NCBI RefSeq assembly: GCF_007680605.1
Contig: NZ_VEIO01000008.1
Location: 1-64,000, forward strand
Direction of reading: 5' to 3'
Source: Paenibacillus xylanexedens
Lineage (GTDB): Bacteria; Bacillota; Bacilli; Paenibacillales; Paenibacillaceae
Length of the DNA stretch: 64,000 bases
Positions 8,441-17,317 of this stretch are shown in pieces. The notes under the pieces are model-generated. The model saw only the letters and a program-made list of their open reading frames with translations. It was not told where the DNA came from and did not search any database. How positions within the stretch are numbered: position 1 is the first letter of the stretch; each line of letters opens with the position of its first letter. Both the position numbers and the translations under genes were made by a program.

Positions 8441-9751
8441 TTAGTAGTAACTACTGCTTTCCACAAATTCAAACTCAAAATCTCCAATACGCACAATTGT
8501 ACCTTCCACGGCACCTCGTTTCCGAAGCTCATCATCCACACCCATGTAACGAAGTGTACGTGCCAGCTTCAGAATAGCCTCGTGTGAGTTCAACTGCATC
8601 CGTTTCATCATGCGATCAATCTTGGCGCTTTCCACAATGAATGTATCGTTCTCACGCACAATACGGAAACCTTCGTCCTCTTTTTTCTCCAAACTGTATA
8701 CTTTACGCTCGGAGAGATCGGCAACTTCTTCTACCTCAGGCTCATCCGGAATCTGATCCAGCAGATCAGCCGCTCGGTACAACAGTTCCTGAATACCTTG
8801 ACGAGTCAGCGACGAAATAGGCATCACTTCGATATCCGGCTTCACTTCACGAACTTGTTTCAAAAATTGCTCCAGGTTGGCCTCGGATTCTGGCATATCC
8901 ATTTTGTTGGCAGCTACGACCTGCGGTCTCTCGGCAAGCACCGGATTGTACAGTCTCAGTTCATCATTAATTTTCTGCCAGTCTTCGAAAGGATCACGTC
9001 CTTCCGAACCAGACATATCCACAACATGAATGATAACGCGTGTCCGTTCAACGTGTCGCAGGAATTCATGTCCAAGTCCAACACCCTCATGTGCGCCTTC
9101 GATCAGACCCGGTAAATCAGCCATCACAAAGCTACGACCTTCACCAACACCAACGACACCCAAGTTAGGTGTAATGGTTGTAAAGTGGTATGCCCCAATC
9201 TTCGGCTTGGCAGCAGATACAACAGACAACAAGGTAGATTTACCCACACTCGGGAAACCAACCAGACCGACATCTGCCATAACCTTAAGCTCAAGTACGA
9301 TATAACGTTCTTCGCCTTCCTCGCCGTTCTCGGCTAATTCAGGTGCCGGGTTTCTTGGCGTTGCAAAGCGAATGTTACCACGTCCCCCGCGGCCACCTTT
9401 CGCGACAACCACCTGCTGACCATGACGCGTTAGATCAGCTAATACCTCTCCAGTATCATCATCGACAATAACGGTTCCTGGCGGGATGCTCACAATCATA
9501 TTTTCCGCGTTAGCGCCGTGCTGGCTCTTATTTCTCCCCTTCTCTCCACGTGGGGCTTTAAAGATACGTCGATAACGGAGGTCCAGCAATGTCCGCAGAC
9601 CTTCATCTACTCTGAAAATAATATCGGCTCCCCGGCCGCCATCACCGCCGGCAGGGCCACCCTCGGGTACATATTTCTCACGACGGAAAGAGACGATACC
9701 GTCTCCTCCGTCTCCTGCTTTTACATAAATCTTCGCTTTATCAACAAACAT
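8441..9751 (-). CDS. obg: GTPase Obg/CgtA
   Basis: Ribosome-associated GTPase needed for large-subunit assembly; in Bacillus it also affects sporulation and the stress response. The glycine-rich Obg fold covers about 1-157, then the G domain with G1 GFPSVGKST (165-173), G3 DLPG and G4 NKMD, and a C-terminal OCT domain ending near 430. Length 436 is normal for Bacillales. It follows spo0B by 16 bp, as in Bacillus, where obg and spo0B are co-transcribed. Confidence 0.96.
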   Translation of the reverse strand: MFVDKAKIYVKAGDGGDGIVSFRREKYVPEGGPAGGDGGRGADIIFRVDEGLRTLLDLRYRRIFKAPRGEKGRNKSQHGANAENMIVSIPPGTVIVDDDTGEVLADLTRHGQQVVVAKGGRGGRGNIRFATPRNPAPELAENGEEGEERYIVLELKVMADVGLVGFPSVGKSTLLSVVSAAKPKIGAYHFTTITPNLGVVGVGEGRSFVMADLPGLIEGAHEGVGLGHEFLRHVERTRVIIHVVDMSGSEGRDPFEDWQKINDELRLYNPVLAERPQVVAANKMDMPESEANLEQFLKQVREVKPDIEVMPISSLTRQGIQELLYRAADLLDQIPDEPEVEEVADLSERKVYSLEKKEDEGFRIVRENDTFIVESAKIDRMMKRMQLNSHEAILKLARTLRYMGVDDELRKRGAVEGTIVRIGDFEFEFVESSSYY

Positions 9752-9767
9752 TGTTTACCCCTTCTTC

Positions 9768-10505
9768 CTATATTCCACAAGGCATTCTGAATTGTACAAA
9801 CGTATCCCCAGACGGAAGCTGCTCCGTTCTGACTTTTTTACCTTTGAGTACAGCTGTTAATTGCCGCAGCGTTTCTGGATCTGGGGTCTGATCTCCGTCC
9901 AACCGGACGACGACATCTCCATGATCCTGTCCGAAGTTCAAGGTCAGTTTGCGCACCTCTCCCCAAGAAGACCGGCCACCGCCATATTGATAGGCCCGAA
10001 TTGCATCCGCAATCGCCCCCGTAAGCGACTCGCCATCCTCGGGAGAGACCAGAGCACTGAGCTGCAGCTCTTCTTCTACTTCCACATGCAATTCCAGTGC
10101 AGCTCCACTGGCCCGAAAAGATTGCAAATAAAAGACGAGAGAAGGAATACCTAGTTTAGATATCCGGCTTTCTTCCGTTACCCGCTCTTTTATTCTTTCC
10201 ACACATTGCAGGGATTTATCAAGTTTGCCCAGCCTAAGATATCCATATAACACTTGGAGATCGTTCATCCAGTCATGCCGATGATGATTTAATGAAGCTA
10301 TTGCTGTTTTTTCCATGGATTGAATGATGATTCTGCGTTCCGCCTCCGCCTGCTTTTTCATCGCATATCCCGATACTAACATCACTGCGACGGACCAAAA
10401 TGCGCACACAGCGCTCGCAAAAGACGCCGGATACAACATAACGAAAACCAAAGGAATCACAAGTGAACATGCCGCAATCCACGGCACTCTTTTCCAGGAT
10501 TTCAT
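9768..10505 (-). CDS. spo0B: Spo0B-like sporulation phosphotransferase, membrane-anchored
   Basis: Likely relays phosphate within the sporulation phosphorelay. A helical-hairpin domain contains HHRHDWMNDLQ, and the histidine before DW (H77) aligns with the phospho-accepting histidine of Bacillus Spo0B. The rest resembles a degenerate kinase ATPase fold. Unlike soluble B. subtilis Spo0B, this protein begins with two hydrophobic segments (about 9-26 and 28-48). The ATG at 10505 is preceded by GGGGAG at a good distance. The position between rpmA and obg matches spo0B, but the phosphorelay role is inferred. Confidence 0.75.
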   Translation of the reverse strand: MKSWKRVPWIAACSLVIPLVFVMLYPASFASAVCAFWSVAVMLVSGYAMKKQAEAERRIIIQSMEKTAIASLNHHRHDWMNDLQVLYGYLRLGKLDKSLQCVERIKERVTEESRISKLGIPSLVFYLQSFRASGAALELHVEVEEELQLSALVSPEDGESLTGAIADAIRAYQYGGGRSSWGEVRKLTLNFGQDHGDVVVRLDGDQTPDPETLRQLTAVLKGKKVRTEQLPSGDTFVQFRMPCGI

Positions 10506-10603
10506 GGCTTCTCCCCGTTCTACCAAACTCGGTTGGTTTCAACCCACCGTAACCAAGTATAACATGTCTTTTCTGCCAGTTCATTATCGAATAGTCGCAG
10601 AAT

Positions 10604-10637
10604 GCAAAAAACCTCCGGCAAAAATGCCGAAGGCTCC
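10604..10637 (-). terminator. Terminator after rpmA
   Basis: On the minus strand GCCTTCGGCA and TGCCGGAGG form a short-loop stem followed by TTTTTT. It separates the ribosomal protein genes from spo0B-obg, so spo0B needs read-through or its own promoter. Confidence 0.8.
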
Positions 10638-10655
10638 TTAGGCGGAATGCCGATA

Positions 10656-10967
10656 TTAAGCTTCTACTGCAGCTGCTACTGGAGCAACGTCTACAGGGTA
10701 GATGCTTACTTTTTTGCGATCGCGACCCCAACGTTCGAATTTAACAACGCCGTCGATTTTCGCGAACAAAGTGTCATCTTTACCGATACCTACGTTTGTT
10801 CCTGGGTGAATTTTCGTTCCGCGTTGGCGAACGAGAATGCTACCACCAGTTACAGTTTGGCCATCTGCACGTTTAACACCCAGACGTTGTGCATTACTGT
10901 CACGTCCGTTCTTCGTGGAACCTACACCTTTTTTCGATGCGAACAACTGAAGATTTAATTTCAACAT
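10656..10967 (-). CDS. rpmA: 50S ribosomal protein L27
   Basis: Large-subunit protein whose N-terminus reaches the peptidyl transferase centre. The 103-residue sequence starts with MLKLNLQLFASKKGVGS, the Firmicute form with a short N-terminal extension that must be cut after LQLF by the protease Prp encoded next door. The core contains the usual GTKIHPGTNVG motif. Gene order rplU-prp-rpmA is the conserved Firmicute arrangement. Confidence 0.97.
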   Translation of the reverse strand: MLKLNLQLFASKKGVGSTKNGRDSNAQRLGVKRADGQTVTGGSILVRQRGTKIHPGTNVGIGKDDTLFAKIDGVVKFERWGRDRKKVSIYPVDVAPVAAAVEA

Positions 10968-10990
10968 GATTGGTTTTCCTCCTTCTTTGC

Positions 10991-11320
10991 TTATTTATGT
11001 TGCTGTATTTGAATATACTTCCCGTATGACTCTGCAATATTAGAGAGCATAACTACCATGGATTCGAGCAACAACTGTACCTGAGAAAATGTTTCCCCTT
11101 TTGCCAGCATCGGTAAAGAACCGCTTAAAAAGCCATTCTTCATCTTGGCATCCATCTCGACACCAGTTAATGCCTCAATCGAGTTCACTGTACCTACTGT
11201 AACAGCAGATACCCCGGCACATACGATATCTTCTCCACGCTTGGCAAAATTAGCATGCCCCTCAATAGAAAAGCGTTCGATGTTCCCGTCCTCATCACGA
11301 AAGATTTGAACGATAATCAC
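10991..11320 (-). CDS. prp: Ribosomal-processing cysteine protease Prp
   Basis: Cysteine protease of 109 residues that removes the N-terminal extension of L27. The expected catalytic residues are visible: H22 in EGHA and C34 in VCAGVSA. It lies between rplU and rpmA as in other Firmicutes (B. subtilis ysxB). The start is GTG with AAGAAGG upstream. Confidence 0.93.
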   Translation of the reverse strand: MIIVQIFRDEDGNIERFSIEGHANFAKRGEDIVCAGVSAVTVGTVNSIEALTGVEMDAKMKNGFLSGSLPMLAKGETFSQVQLLLESMVVMLSNIAESYGKYIQIQQHK

Positions 11321-11333
11321 TTATCGCACCTTC

Positions 11334-11645
11334 TTACGCTTTGATTTTTTCGATAGTTACTTTAGTGTACGGTTGACGGTGACCTTGCTTCACATGGTAG
11401 TTCTTTTTCGGTTTGTATTTGTATACAACAACCTTTTGACCTTTGCCATGTTTCTCCACTTTAGCCGTTACAGTAGCTCCGGAAACCAATGGTGTACCTG
11501 CTGTCAAACCTTGATCGTTAGATACAGCCAGGACACGGTCGAACGTTACGCTTTCGCCGTCGTTCGCATTCAATTTCTCGATGAACAGAACATCGCCCTC
11601 TTGGACTTTGTACTGTTTGCCGCCTGTTTCAATAATTGCGTACAT
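11334..11645 (-). CDS. rplU: 50S ribosomal protein L21
   Basis: 103-residue large-subunit protein beginning MYAIIETGGKQYKV, with the conserved KYKPKKNYHVKQGHRQPYT segment that contacts 23S rRNA. It is the first gene of rplU-prp-rpmA and has a structured leader and a strong promoter upstream. Confidence 0.97.
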   Translation of the reverse strand: MYAIIETGGKQYKVQEGDVLFIEKLNANDGESVTFDRVLAVSNDQGLTAGTPLVSGATVTAKVEKHGKGQKVVVYKYKPKKNYHVKQGHRQPYTKVTIEKIKA

Positions 11646-11654
11646 TTGCCTTGC

Positions 11655-11768
11655 ACCTCCTCATGTCTCAGACTCGCCCGTTCTCAGGTGACAGTACCTT
11701 GCGGAACCGTTCTTAAACCTGGTCAGTGCGGTTACAGCATGTGCAAGACCAATTGGCTAAACACATAC
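11655..11768 (-). ncRNA. Probable L21 leader (autoregulatory 5' UTR)
   Basis: The transcript from the rplU promoter has an untranslated leader of about 120 nt containing pairing segments such as AGGTACTGTCACCTGAGAAC. Firmicute rplU genes often carry the L21 leader, a structured element thought to bind L21 protein. The call rests on position, length and self-complementarity; I could not fold it or match it to the family model. Confidence 0.5.
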
Positions 11769-11774
11769 TTGATG

Positions 11775-11803
11775 ATTATATCACGCGGCACATTAAAAAT
11801 CAA
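11775..11803 (-). promoter_or_regulatory. Promoter of rplU-prp-rpmA
   Basis: On the minus strand TTGATT (11798-11803) and TATAAT (11775-11780) are 17 bp apart. The -35 box overlaps the stop codon of rng. Confidence 0.7.
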
Positions 11804-13050
11804 TGCAAAGGTGAAATATATCTTTTCCCCGTGCCATGACAGGAAGAACAAGCTTCCACGTAGGGCAAGGTGCTCTCTTCTCTTACTTTTTTGCGAGTCA
11901 GTTCGAGCAACCCGAGTTTCGTCCATCCCATCACAAACGCTTTGGTTCGATCCTTACGCAGCTCCTGCTCCAGCACAGACGCTACATCATGCCGATTCGA
12001 TGCCTCTTCCATATCGATGAAGTCAACGATAATCATGCCGCCAATATCCCGCAGTCGCATTAACCGAGCAATCTCAACCGCAGCCTGCATGTTGGTTTCG
12101 GTTACCGTCTCTTCCAGGCTATCTCCACCTGCTCCGGTATACTTGCCTGTATTCACATCAATCACGGTCAGCGCTTCTGTATGATCAATAACGATATAGC
12201 CCCCTCCGGGTAGCCAAACTTTGCGGGCAAAATCTTTGTTCAGCTGTTCCTGTACACCGTAAGCATCAAAAATAGATTCCGTTCCGGAATACACTTGAAC
12301 TCGAGGCTCATGCCCTGGACAGATCTCTTCAAGCAACGTCCGTATTACGCGAGCCTGTCCTTCACTATCTGTGATCACTTCGTCACTACCAGGAGTATAC
12401 ACATCTCTAATCACTCGCTGAATCATGCTTTGGTCCTGGTGCAACAAGCTTGGAGAAGGCAAACTGTCTGCTTTTTCCCGAATCAGAAGCCACTGAGCGC
12501 GCAATGCCTCCAAATCAGTCTGAATCGCCTCATGCGCTTCTTCCGCAGATACGGTACGAATAATCAACCCTTCTTCGTCCCGAAGCAACCGCTCTCCCAT
12601 CGCTTTGAGGCGGGAACGATCTCCCTCCCGGACTATCTTTTTGGAAACAGCCACATAACCCGCTACAGGCATGTAGACAAGCCAGCGGCCCGGAAGTGAA
12701 TAATGCGTCGTCACCCGGGCTCCTTTGCTTCCTACCGGCTCCTTCAGAACCTGTACAATTATTTCCTGACCCGGACGCAGAAGCTCCGAGATGGAAGGTT
12801 TTACTTTAGGCTGTTTCTCCAGATGGGGATGAAGCACATCATCCACATACAGAAACGCATTCTTTTTCTGACCGATATCCACAAAGGCAGCTTGCATGCC
12901 CGGCAACACATTCACGACCCGTCCCTTAAAAAAGGAACCCAGAAGTCCGCGCGCACGAGTACGCTCTGCCGTGAATTCCACAGCTTTGCCTTCTTCCAGA
13001 AGCGCCATTTGCATGAGGTTATGTTCATTATGTATAATCATTTGTTTCAT
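11800..13050 (-). CDS. rng: Ribonuclease E/G family endoribonuclease
   Basis: Single-strand endoribonuclease of the RNase G type, acting in rRNA or mRNA processing. It has an S1-like N-terminal part (GSFFKGRVVNVLPGMQAAFVDIG), the DVNTGKYTGAG and DFIDM catalytic-domain motifs, and the zinc-link CSSCHGTGK near the C-terminus. At 416 residues it is slightly shorter than typical RNase G and lacks the long RNase E tail. The ATG has AGAGGTGA upstream. B. subtilis lacks this enzyme; it occurs here between spoIVFB and rplU. Confidence 0.9.
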   Translation of the reverse strand: MKQMIIHNEHNLMQMALLEEGKAVEFTAERTRARGLLGSFFKGRVVNVLPGMQAAFVDIGQKKNAFLYVDDVLHPHLEKQPKVKPSISELLRPGQEIIVQVLKEPVGSKGARVTTHYSLPGRWLVYMPVAGYVAVSKKIVREGDRSRLKAMGERLLRDEEGLIIRTVSAEEAHEAIQTDLEALRAQWLLIREKADSLPSPSLLHQDQSMIQRVIRDVYTPGSDEVITDSEGQARVIRTLLEEICPGHEPRVQVYSGTESIFDAYGVQEQLNKDFARKVWLPGGGYIVIDHTEALTVIDVNTGKYTGAGGDSLEETVTETNMQAAVEIARLMRLRDIGGMIIVDFIDMEEASNRHDVASVLEQELRKDRTKAFVMGWTKLGLLELTRKKVREESTLPYVEACSSCHGTGKRYISPLH

Positions 13051-13158
13051 GGCTTCACCTCTAGAAGACCCTTCAATTCATCCACATCCATTTCATATTT
13101 TAGGCAATACTTATTACAAATGTATTACCCCATTCAAGAGCAGGTTCATCAGCGGGCT

Positions 13159-14025
13159 TCACAATTTATCGGAATTTTGTTGAAAATAAGAACCGATCAC
13201 ACGCTGTTCAGGCAATACTGCCAGGATACGTCCCTGCTTGTTCATCACGTATACCATATGGTACTGTTCCCTTTTTAATAGACGCAAAATAGTGTCCAAA
13301 GGTTTCGCTGGAAACGAGATTATCGGTTGGGCCAAGCCACCTGTAGCTGCATACCGGACAAAAACAGCTTCCCGGTTCATCAGAAAACGGATAAAACGAT
13401 AAGGCACGTTCCGATAATCGGTAAGATTGGAGTAAAACAAAAAAAGGCCTATTAATAAAAGGTTCAACGGAAGCCCGTAATCGCCGGAAAACCACCGGCT
13501 AATCGCAACCAAAATAACCCCTGCGCTACACAGGATACTGATGCGATAAGTCCACATGAGTGTAGTATAGTAAGGAGCCCACAGGCTGACAATTGCCTGA
13601 ACGATCTTTCCCCCGTCCAGAGGCAGTACAGGTAGCAGATTAAACAAAGCAATGAGCAGGTTGGCTTGGATGATATAATCCAGAAACAGTGGGTCCCCCA
13701 ACTGAAATCGGCTTAGAAGTAGCACTACGCCAACCATCAGGATGTTCTGCAACGGTCCTGCCAAAGCTATCACAATCTCGCGGTAAGCTGTCAGTTTGCC
13801 TCCATCTTCAATCACAGCCACTCCCCCAAAGGGAAGCATCTGTATAGACAATACACGGCAGCCCAGGAGGGCCGCCGCGGCAGCATGTCCGCATTCATGA
13901 ATAAATACGATGGCAAACAGCGTGATCAATTCAATAAAATGTCCAGTCAACAGAGAGGTCATCATGATGATGACGAAAAACGGGTGAAGCGAGATTCGCA
14001 CCCCCCACACCCTAATCAAGGGCAA
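13159..14025 (-). CDS. spoIVFB: Sporulation site-2 protease SpoIVFB
   Basis: Intramembrane metalloprotease that releases active sigma-K in the mother cell by cutting pro-sigma-K at the outer forespore membrane. The zinc motif HECGH is at 43-47 and the distal ligand motif LPVLPLDGG has its aspartate at about 137. Several hydrophobic segments precede a C-terminal regulatory domain of about 80 residues. The start appears to be TTG, giving a 14-residue lead before HPF as in B. subtilis. It overlaps spoIVFA by 14 bp. Confidence 0.9.
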   Translation of the reverse strand: MPLIRVWGVRISLHPFFVIIMMTSLLTGHFIELITLFAIVFIHECGHAAAAALLGCRVLSIQMLPFGGVAVIEDGGKLTAYREIVIALAGPLQNILMVGVVLLLSRFQLGDPLFLDYIIQANLLIALFNLLPVLPLDGGKIVQAIVSLWAPYYTTLMWTYRISILCSAGVILVAISRWFSGDYGLPLNLLLIGLFLFYSNLTDYRNVPYRFIRFLMNREAVFVRYAATGGLAQPIISFPAKPLDTILRLLKREQYHMVYVMNKQGRILAVLPEQRVIGSYFQQNSDKL

Positions 14026-14953
14026 CGACTTCCGCAGGGTCTACGTACTCTTCTCCTTCTTTTATCGCAAAATAAAGCGTAGCAGGCCGATCCGTGCTTC
14101 CACCCTTTAAACGTCCCACCGCATTCCCCGCTTCGACCCAATCATTCACCTGAACGTCACTCTCGTTCATCCGTCCGTATATGGCGGTCACTTTACCAGC
14201 GTGCTGGATAACGACGGTATACCCGCTGGTTGCATCCCCCAGAACCTCAAGCACACGCCCGGCGCCTGAGCTGACGACTTGCACGAGCCCTCCTGTACTA
14301 GCGGCATCTGGAACAATCTCAATTCCCTTCATACTTAAAGCAAATGGCTGAACGACTGTACCTGAAATCGGTTTACCGAGAAGTTGCCGGATTCCTGATC
14401 CGTTTACTACATCGGTGGTATGTCCAAGTACCGGCAGGAAAGAAGGTGTCCCACCGAAATTCCGTTCATACCATGCCGTAGCCGAAGCAAAATCCATATC
14501 GTTATGAAGAACATCAGCAATAACGGTTTTGGGTGCTGTTGTCCATGATGCATTTAATTGAAACAGTCCCCAAACGCCTGCAAATAGTACTGCACTGACT
14601 ACCGTACGCCGCAGTAGCGATCGAAACAAATTAAAACGAGAACGCCCTGTAGGGCCGAAATGTCCATTCTCCTTCTTCCACAGCCATTCCGGGTCTCTTT
14701 CCACTGGTTCCTCTACAAAAACAAACGGCTTCTGCCGGTTCGTTTCATCATGCTCGCTATTTCTACCCTGATCTTTACTTCCATCTATACTTATGTCTGC
14801 ATTTCTCTCTCTTTCACTGCCCTGATCTTTTGCTCTTCCACGATCCCATCGAAAAGCCGGCTTTTGTTCCTGTAACACTTCATGCACTGCTCCATCCATA
14901 AGCCGCCGAATCCGTTCTTCTCGTCTCTGTTTAATTCTCCGTTTTGTATTCAT
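14012..14953 (-). CDS. spoIVFA: SpoIVFA-like protein with a degenerate M23 domain
   Basis: Likely holds and inhibits SpoIVFB at the forespore membrane. The N-terminal half is charged and hydrophilic, then comes one transmembrane segment (about VVSAVLFAGVWGLFQL), then a LytM/M23-like domain. The M23 zinc ligands are absent: MKGIEI stands where HxGxD is expected and LYFAIKE where HLHFE is expected, so it should not be a peptidase. I chose the ATG at 14953, preceded by GGGAGG; a GTG five codons upstream has no site. Overlap with spoIVFB supports the call. Confidence 0.82.
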   Translation of the reverse strand: MNTKRRIKQRREERIRRLMDGAVHEVLQEQKPAFRWDRGRAKDQGSERERNADISIDGSKDQGRNSEHDETNRQKPFVFVEEPVERDPEWLWKKENGHFGPTGRSRFNLFRSLLRRTVVSAVLFAGVWGLFQLNASWTTAPKTVIADVLHNDMDFASATAWYERNFGGTPSFLPVLGHTTDVVNGSGIRQLLGKPISGTVVQPFALSMKGIEIVPDAASTGGLVQVVSSGAGRVLEVLGDATSGYTVVIQHAGKVTAIYGRMNESDVQVNDWVEAGNAVGRLKGGSTDRPATLYFAIKEGEEYVDPAEVVALD

Positions 14954-15167
14954 ACCATGTCCTCCCACTGAGGCTTGTTTACTACATCCTATGAATCAAA
15001 AGCAAAGAATATGAACAAGCCTCCATACTAACCTGGACCAATAATAAAGCCCCAGCTTCATAGCAGCCATGTTGTCATCTGGGAGTTCACTACGACAGTT
15101 TACCAAACAGTTGAGGCACGTTTAAACCAAAGCAATGCCTGTGAGCTGTGAGTAAACGAGGTATACA

Positions 15168-15203
15168 CAAAAAAACAGCCGGACACGCTGTCCCGGCTGT
15201 TAC
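15168..15203 (-). terminator. Terminator of minC-minD
   Basis: On the minus strand AACAGCCGG and CCGGCTGTT form a stem with a GACAGCGTGT loop region, followed by seven T. It lies about 45 bp after the minD stop. Confidence 0.85.
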
Positions 15204-15248
15204 TTGAAGTTCAATTTAACGAAATTTATTTCACGCTGCACATACCCT

Positions 15249-16043
15249 TTAACCCATCCCAAAAAATTTCTTGAAACGGGAAAATGCACCCTTCTTTTGC
15301 TCCATCTGCATTAATGGCACGGTATCTCCCAAAATTCGTCTTGCAATATTGCGATAAGCAATGGCTGCAAGTGAATCCGGGTTCATCACTGTAGGTTCGC
15401 CAGAATTGGCAGCCTTGATGACAAGTTCATCATCCGGCACGATGCCAATCAAGTCGATGTTAAGTACTTGTAAAATACCATCGATATCAAGCATGTCACC
15501 TGACTTCACCATATTGTTGCGAATCCGGTTCACCACCAGCTTAGGAGACTGAATGTGTGAACTCTCCAGCAAGCCGATGACACGATCCGCATCACGCACT
15601 GCTGCATTTTCCGGTGTAGTGACCACGATGGCCTGATCTGCTCCTGCTACCGCATTTTTGAATCCCTGCTCAATTCCTGCCGGGCAGTCAATAATAACGT
15701 ATTCAAAATCTTTTTTGAGTTCCAGGATGATATCCTTCACCTGTTCTGGCGATACAGAGTTTTTGTCTCTCGTCTGCGCTGCAGGCAACATGTATAATTC
15801 TTCAAAGCGCTTGTCTTTCACCAAAGCCTGATTCAGACGGCAACGGCCGTCCGCAACATCGCACAGATCGTAAATAATGCGGTTCTCGAGTCCCATCACA
15901 ACATCCAGATTACGAAGGCCGATATCGGTATCGACCAGACAAACCTTTTTGCCAAGCAGCGCTAAGGCTGTTCCGATGTTTGCCGAGGTGGTCGTCTTAC
16001 CCACACCGCCTTTACCCGAAGTGATCACGATCGCCTCTCCCAT
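15249..16043 (-). CDS. minD: Septum site-determining ATPase MinD
   Basis: Membrane-associated ParA/MinD ATPase that recruits MinC and keeps division away from the poles. The deviant Walker A motif KGGVGKTT is at 11-18, with DTDIGLRNLD and VIIDCPAG following. The C-terminus ends in a short basic-hydrophobic helix (FSRFKKFFGMG) that fits membrane binding. Starts 3 bp after minC; length 264 is normal. Confidence 0.96.
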   Translation of the reverse strand: MGEAIVITSGKGGVGKTTTSANIGTALALLGKKVCLVDTDIGLRNLDVVMGLENRIIYDLCDVADGRCRLNQALVKDKRFEELYMLPAAQTRDKNSVSPEQVKDIILELKKDFEYVIIDCPAGIEQGFKNAVAGADQAIVVTTPENAAVRDADRVIGLLESSHIQSPKLVVNRIRNNMVKSGDMLDIDGILQVLNIDLIGIVPDDELVIKAANSGEPTVMNPDSLAAIAYRNIARRILGDTVPLMQMEQKKGAFSRFKKFFGMG

Positions 16044-16046
16044 GAG

Positions 16047-16709
16047 CTACACTCCTTTAAACACATTAAAATCTCGGCGCAACCGAACGATATTGCTCAT
16101 CTTGTCGATCTGCATCTGATTGTCCTGCAAATAAGCAAATTCCATTCCGGTTTCATGACTCTCCCATTCATCCGGAGGACGACTAATCACATCAGCAATC
16201 CGCAACTGTGTTGGTGCAAAAACCGATGCTGCGATAATAGCCTCTTCGTCCCCGCTGATGCCAGCATGAGCCATACCTCTGAGTGAACCCAAAACATATA
16301 TATCCCCAGTGCACGTCACCGTGCCCCCTGGATTGATATCTCCGAGAAACAGGAGATTCCCCTCATGATGAAGCACCTGACCTGATCGCACCATGCCGCA
16401 CATCGTCACAATCGGCGGGGGACCTTTGACCTCTTGTACAAGTGCAGGCGAGTCAAAGGATCGAATCAATAGATTCCCTTTTTGCTTCAATGTATCCAGA
16501 ATCTCTTCTTTTTGATCTTCCGTAACTTCTCGCGTCCCCAGCTTGATATCCACATGAACAATCGGTCCGGTCAAAATGTTTTGATGGCTGTGTTCCAGCT
16601 TATAGCGGAGCTCATAGAGCAATTCCTCGAATTCACATTGATCGTCCAACAGGAAAACCAAGCCGTCTCGGATGCCTTTAATCGTTACGTGATTCGATTT
16701 TACCGTCAT
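16047..16709 (-). CDS. minC: Septum site-determining protein MinC
   Basis: Inhibitor of FtsZ polymerisation that works with MinD. The C-terminal beta-helix domain is clear (VRSGQVLHHEGNLLFLGDINPGGTVTCTGDIYVLGSLRGMAHAG), with the usual RIAD segment near 185. The N-terminal domain is more diverged, as is common. Length 220 is typical, and the gene order mreD-minC-minD is conserved in Bacillales. Confidence 0.93.
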   Translation of the reverse strand: MTVKSNHVTIKGIRDGLVFLLDDQCEFEELLYELRYKLEHSHQNILTGPIVHVDIKLGTREVTEDQKEEILDTLKQKGNLLIRSFDSPALVQEVKGPPPIVTMCGMVRSGQVLHHEGNLLFLGDINPGGTVTCTGDIYVLGSLRGMAHAGISGDEEAIIAASVFAPTQLRIADVISRPPDEWESHETGMEFAYLQDNQMQIDKMSNIVRLRRDFNVFKGV

Positions 16710-16783
16710 AAGCCTGTCCCTCCCATCTCATTACATTTCGTGCCCCGGTTCCCAAGTTCCTGCTTCTTGCTGCATAAATGTCA

Positions 16784-17317
16784 TCAGGAAGCTTCATCTG
16801 CTTTACTTTTAGGTGTGCCGATCTTCTCCAGCTGTTTGCGCAGAGGCACATAAATGATCAGGGTAAACACAAAGTGAACAAACAGATTAGGAATCATGTA
16901 TTCAATCAGTGCCCAGTCAAAGGTCACATGATTAAGCTGGAAGAGCTTGTATAAGAAAAATAACATCGTATCATTCAGCAAACTTCCAAGCAGGACAACT
17001 GAAACCATGATAGGCATCGGTGCACGAGGCGCTTGAAATATGAGTCCCATCATATAAGCAGATAATCCCATGGAGAATCCGTAAGGCCCAATCATCTCCC
17101 CGTAGAAAACGACATCATGCAAGAGTCCAAATAATATGCCGAGCACAAGGGCTGTATGCCTGTGATGATACACAGCAAAAAATAAAATAACGATATAAAC
17201 CAGGTTGGCTGATATACGCATTTGCCAAGCCGAAGGAATGATCTGCGGCAAAATCGTATCTTCAGCAATAAACAGAACGAACAGTAGCAGAAACAGAACC
17301 TGTTTGCGCGTGACCAT
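16784..17317 (-). CDS. mreD: Rod shape-determining protein MreD
   Basis: Polytopic membrane protein of the elongasome, with about five hydrophobic segments in 177 residues, including VLFLLLFVLFIAEDTILP at the N-terminus. Identification depends on topology and on the invariant mreB-mreC-mreD-minC-minD order. Its ATG overlaps the mreC stop (TAATG). Confidence 0.9.
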   Translation of the reverse strand: MVTRKQVLFLLLFVLFIAEDTILPQIIPSAWQMRISANLVYIVILFFAVYHHRHTALVLGILFGLLHDVVFYGEMIGPYGFSMGLSAYMMGLIFQAPRAPMPIMVSVVLLGSLLNDTMLFFLYKLFQLNHVTFDWALIEYMIPNLFVHFVFTLIIYVPLRKQLEKIGTPKSKADEAS

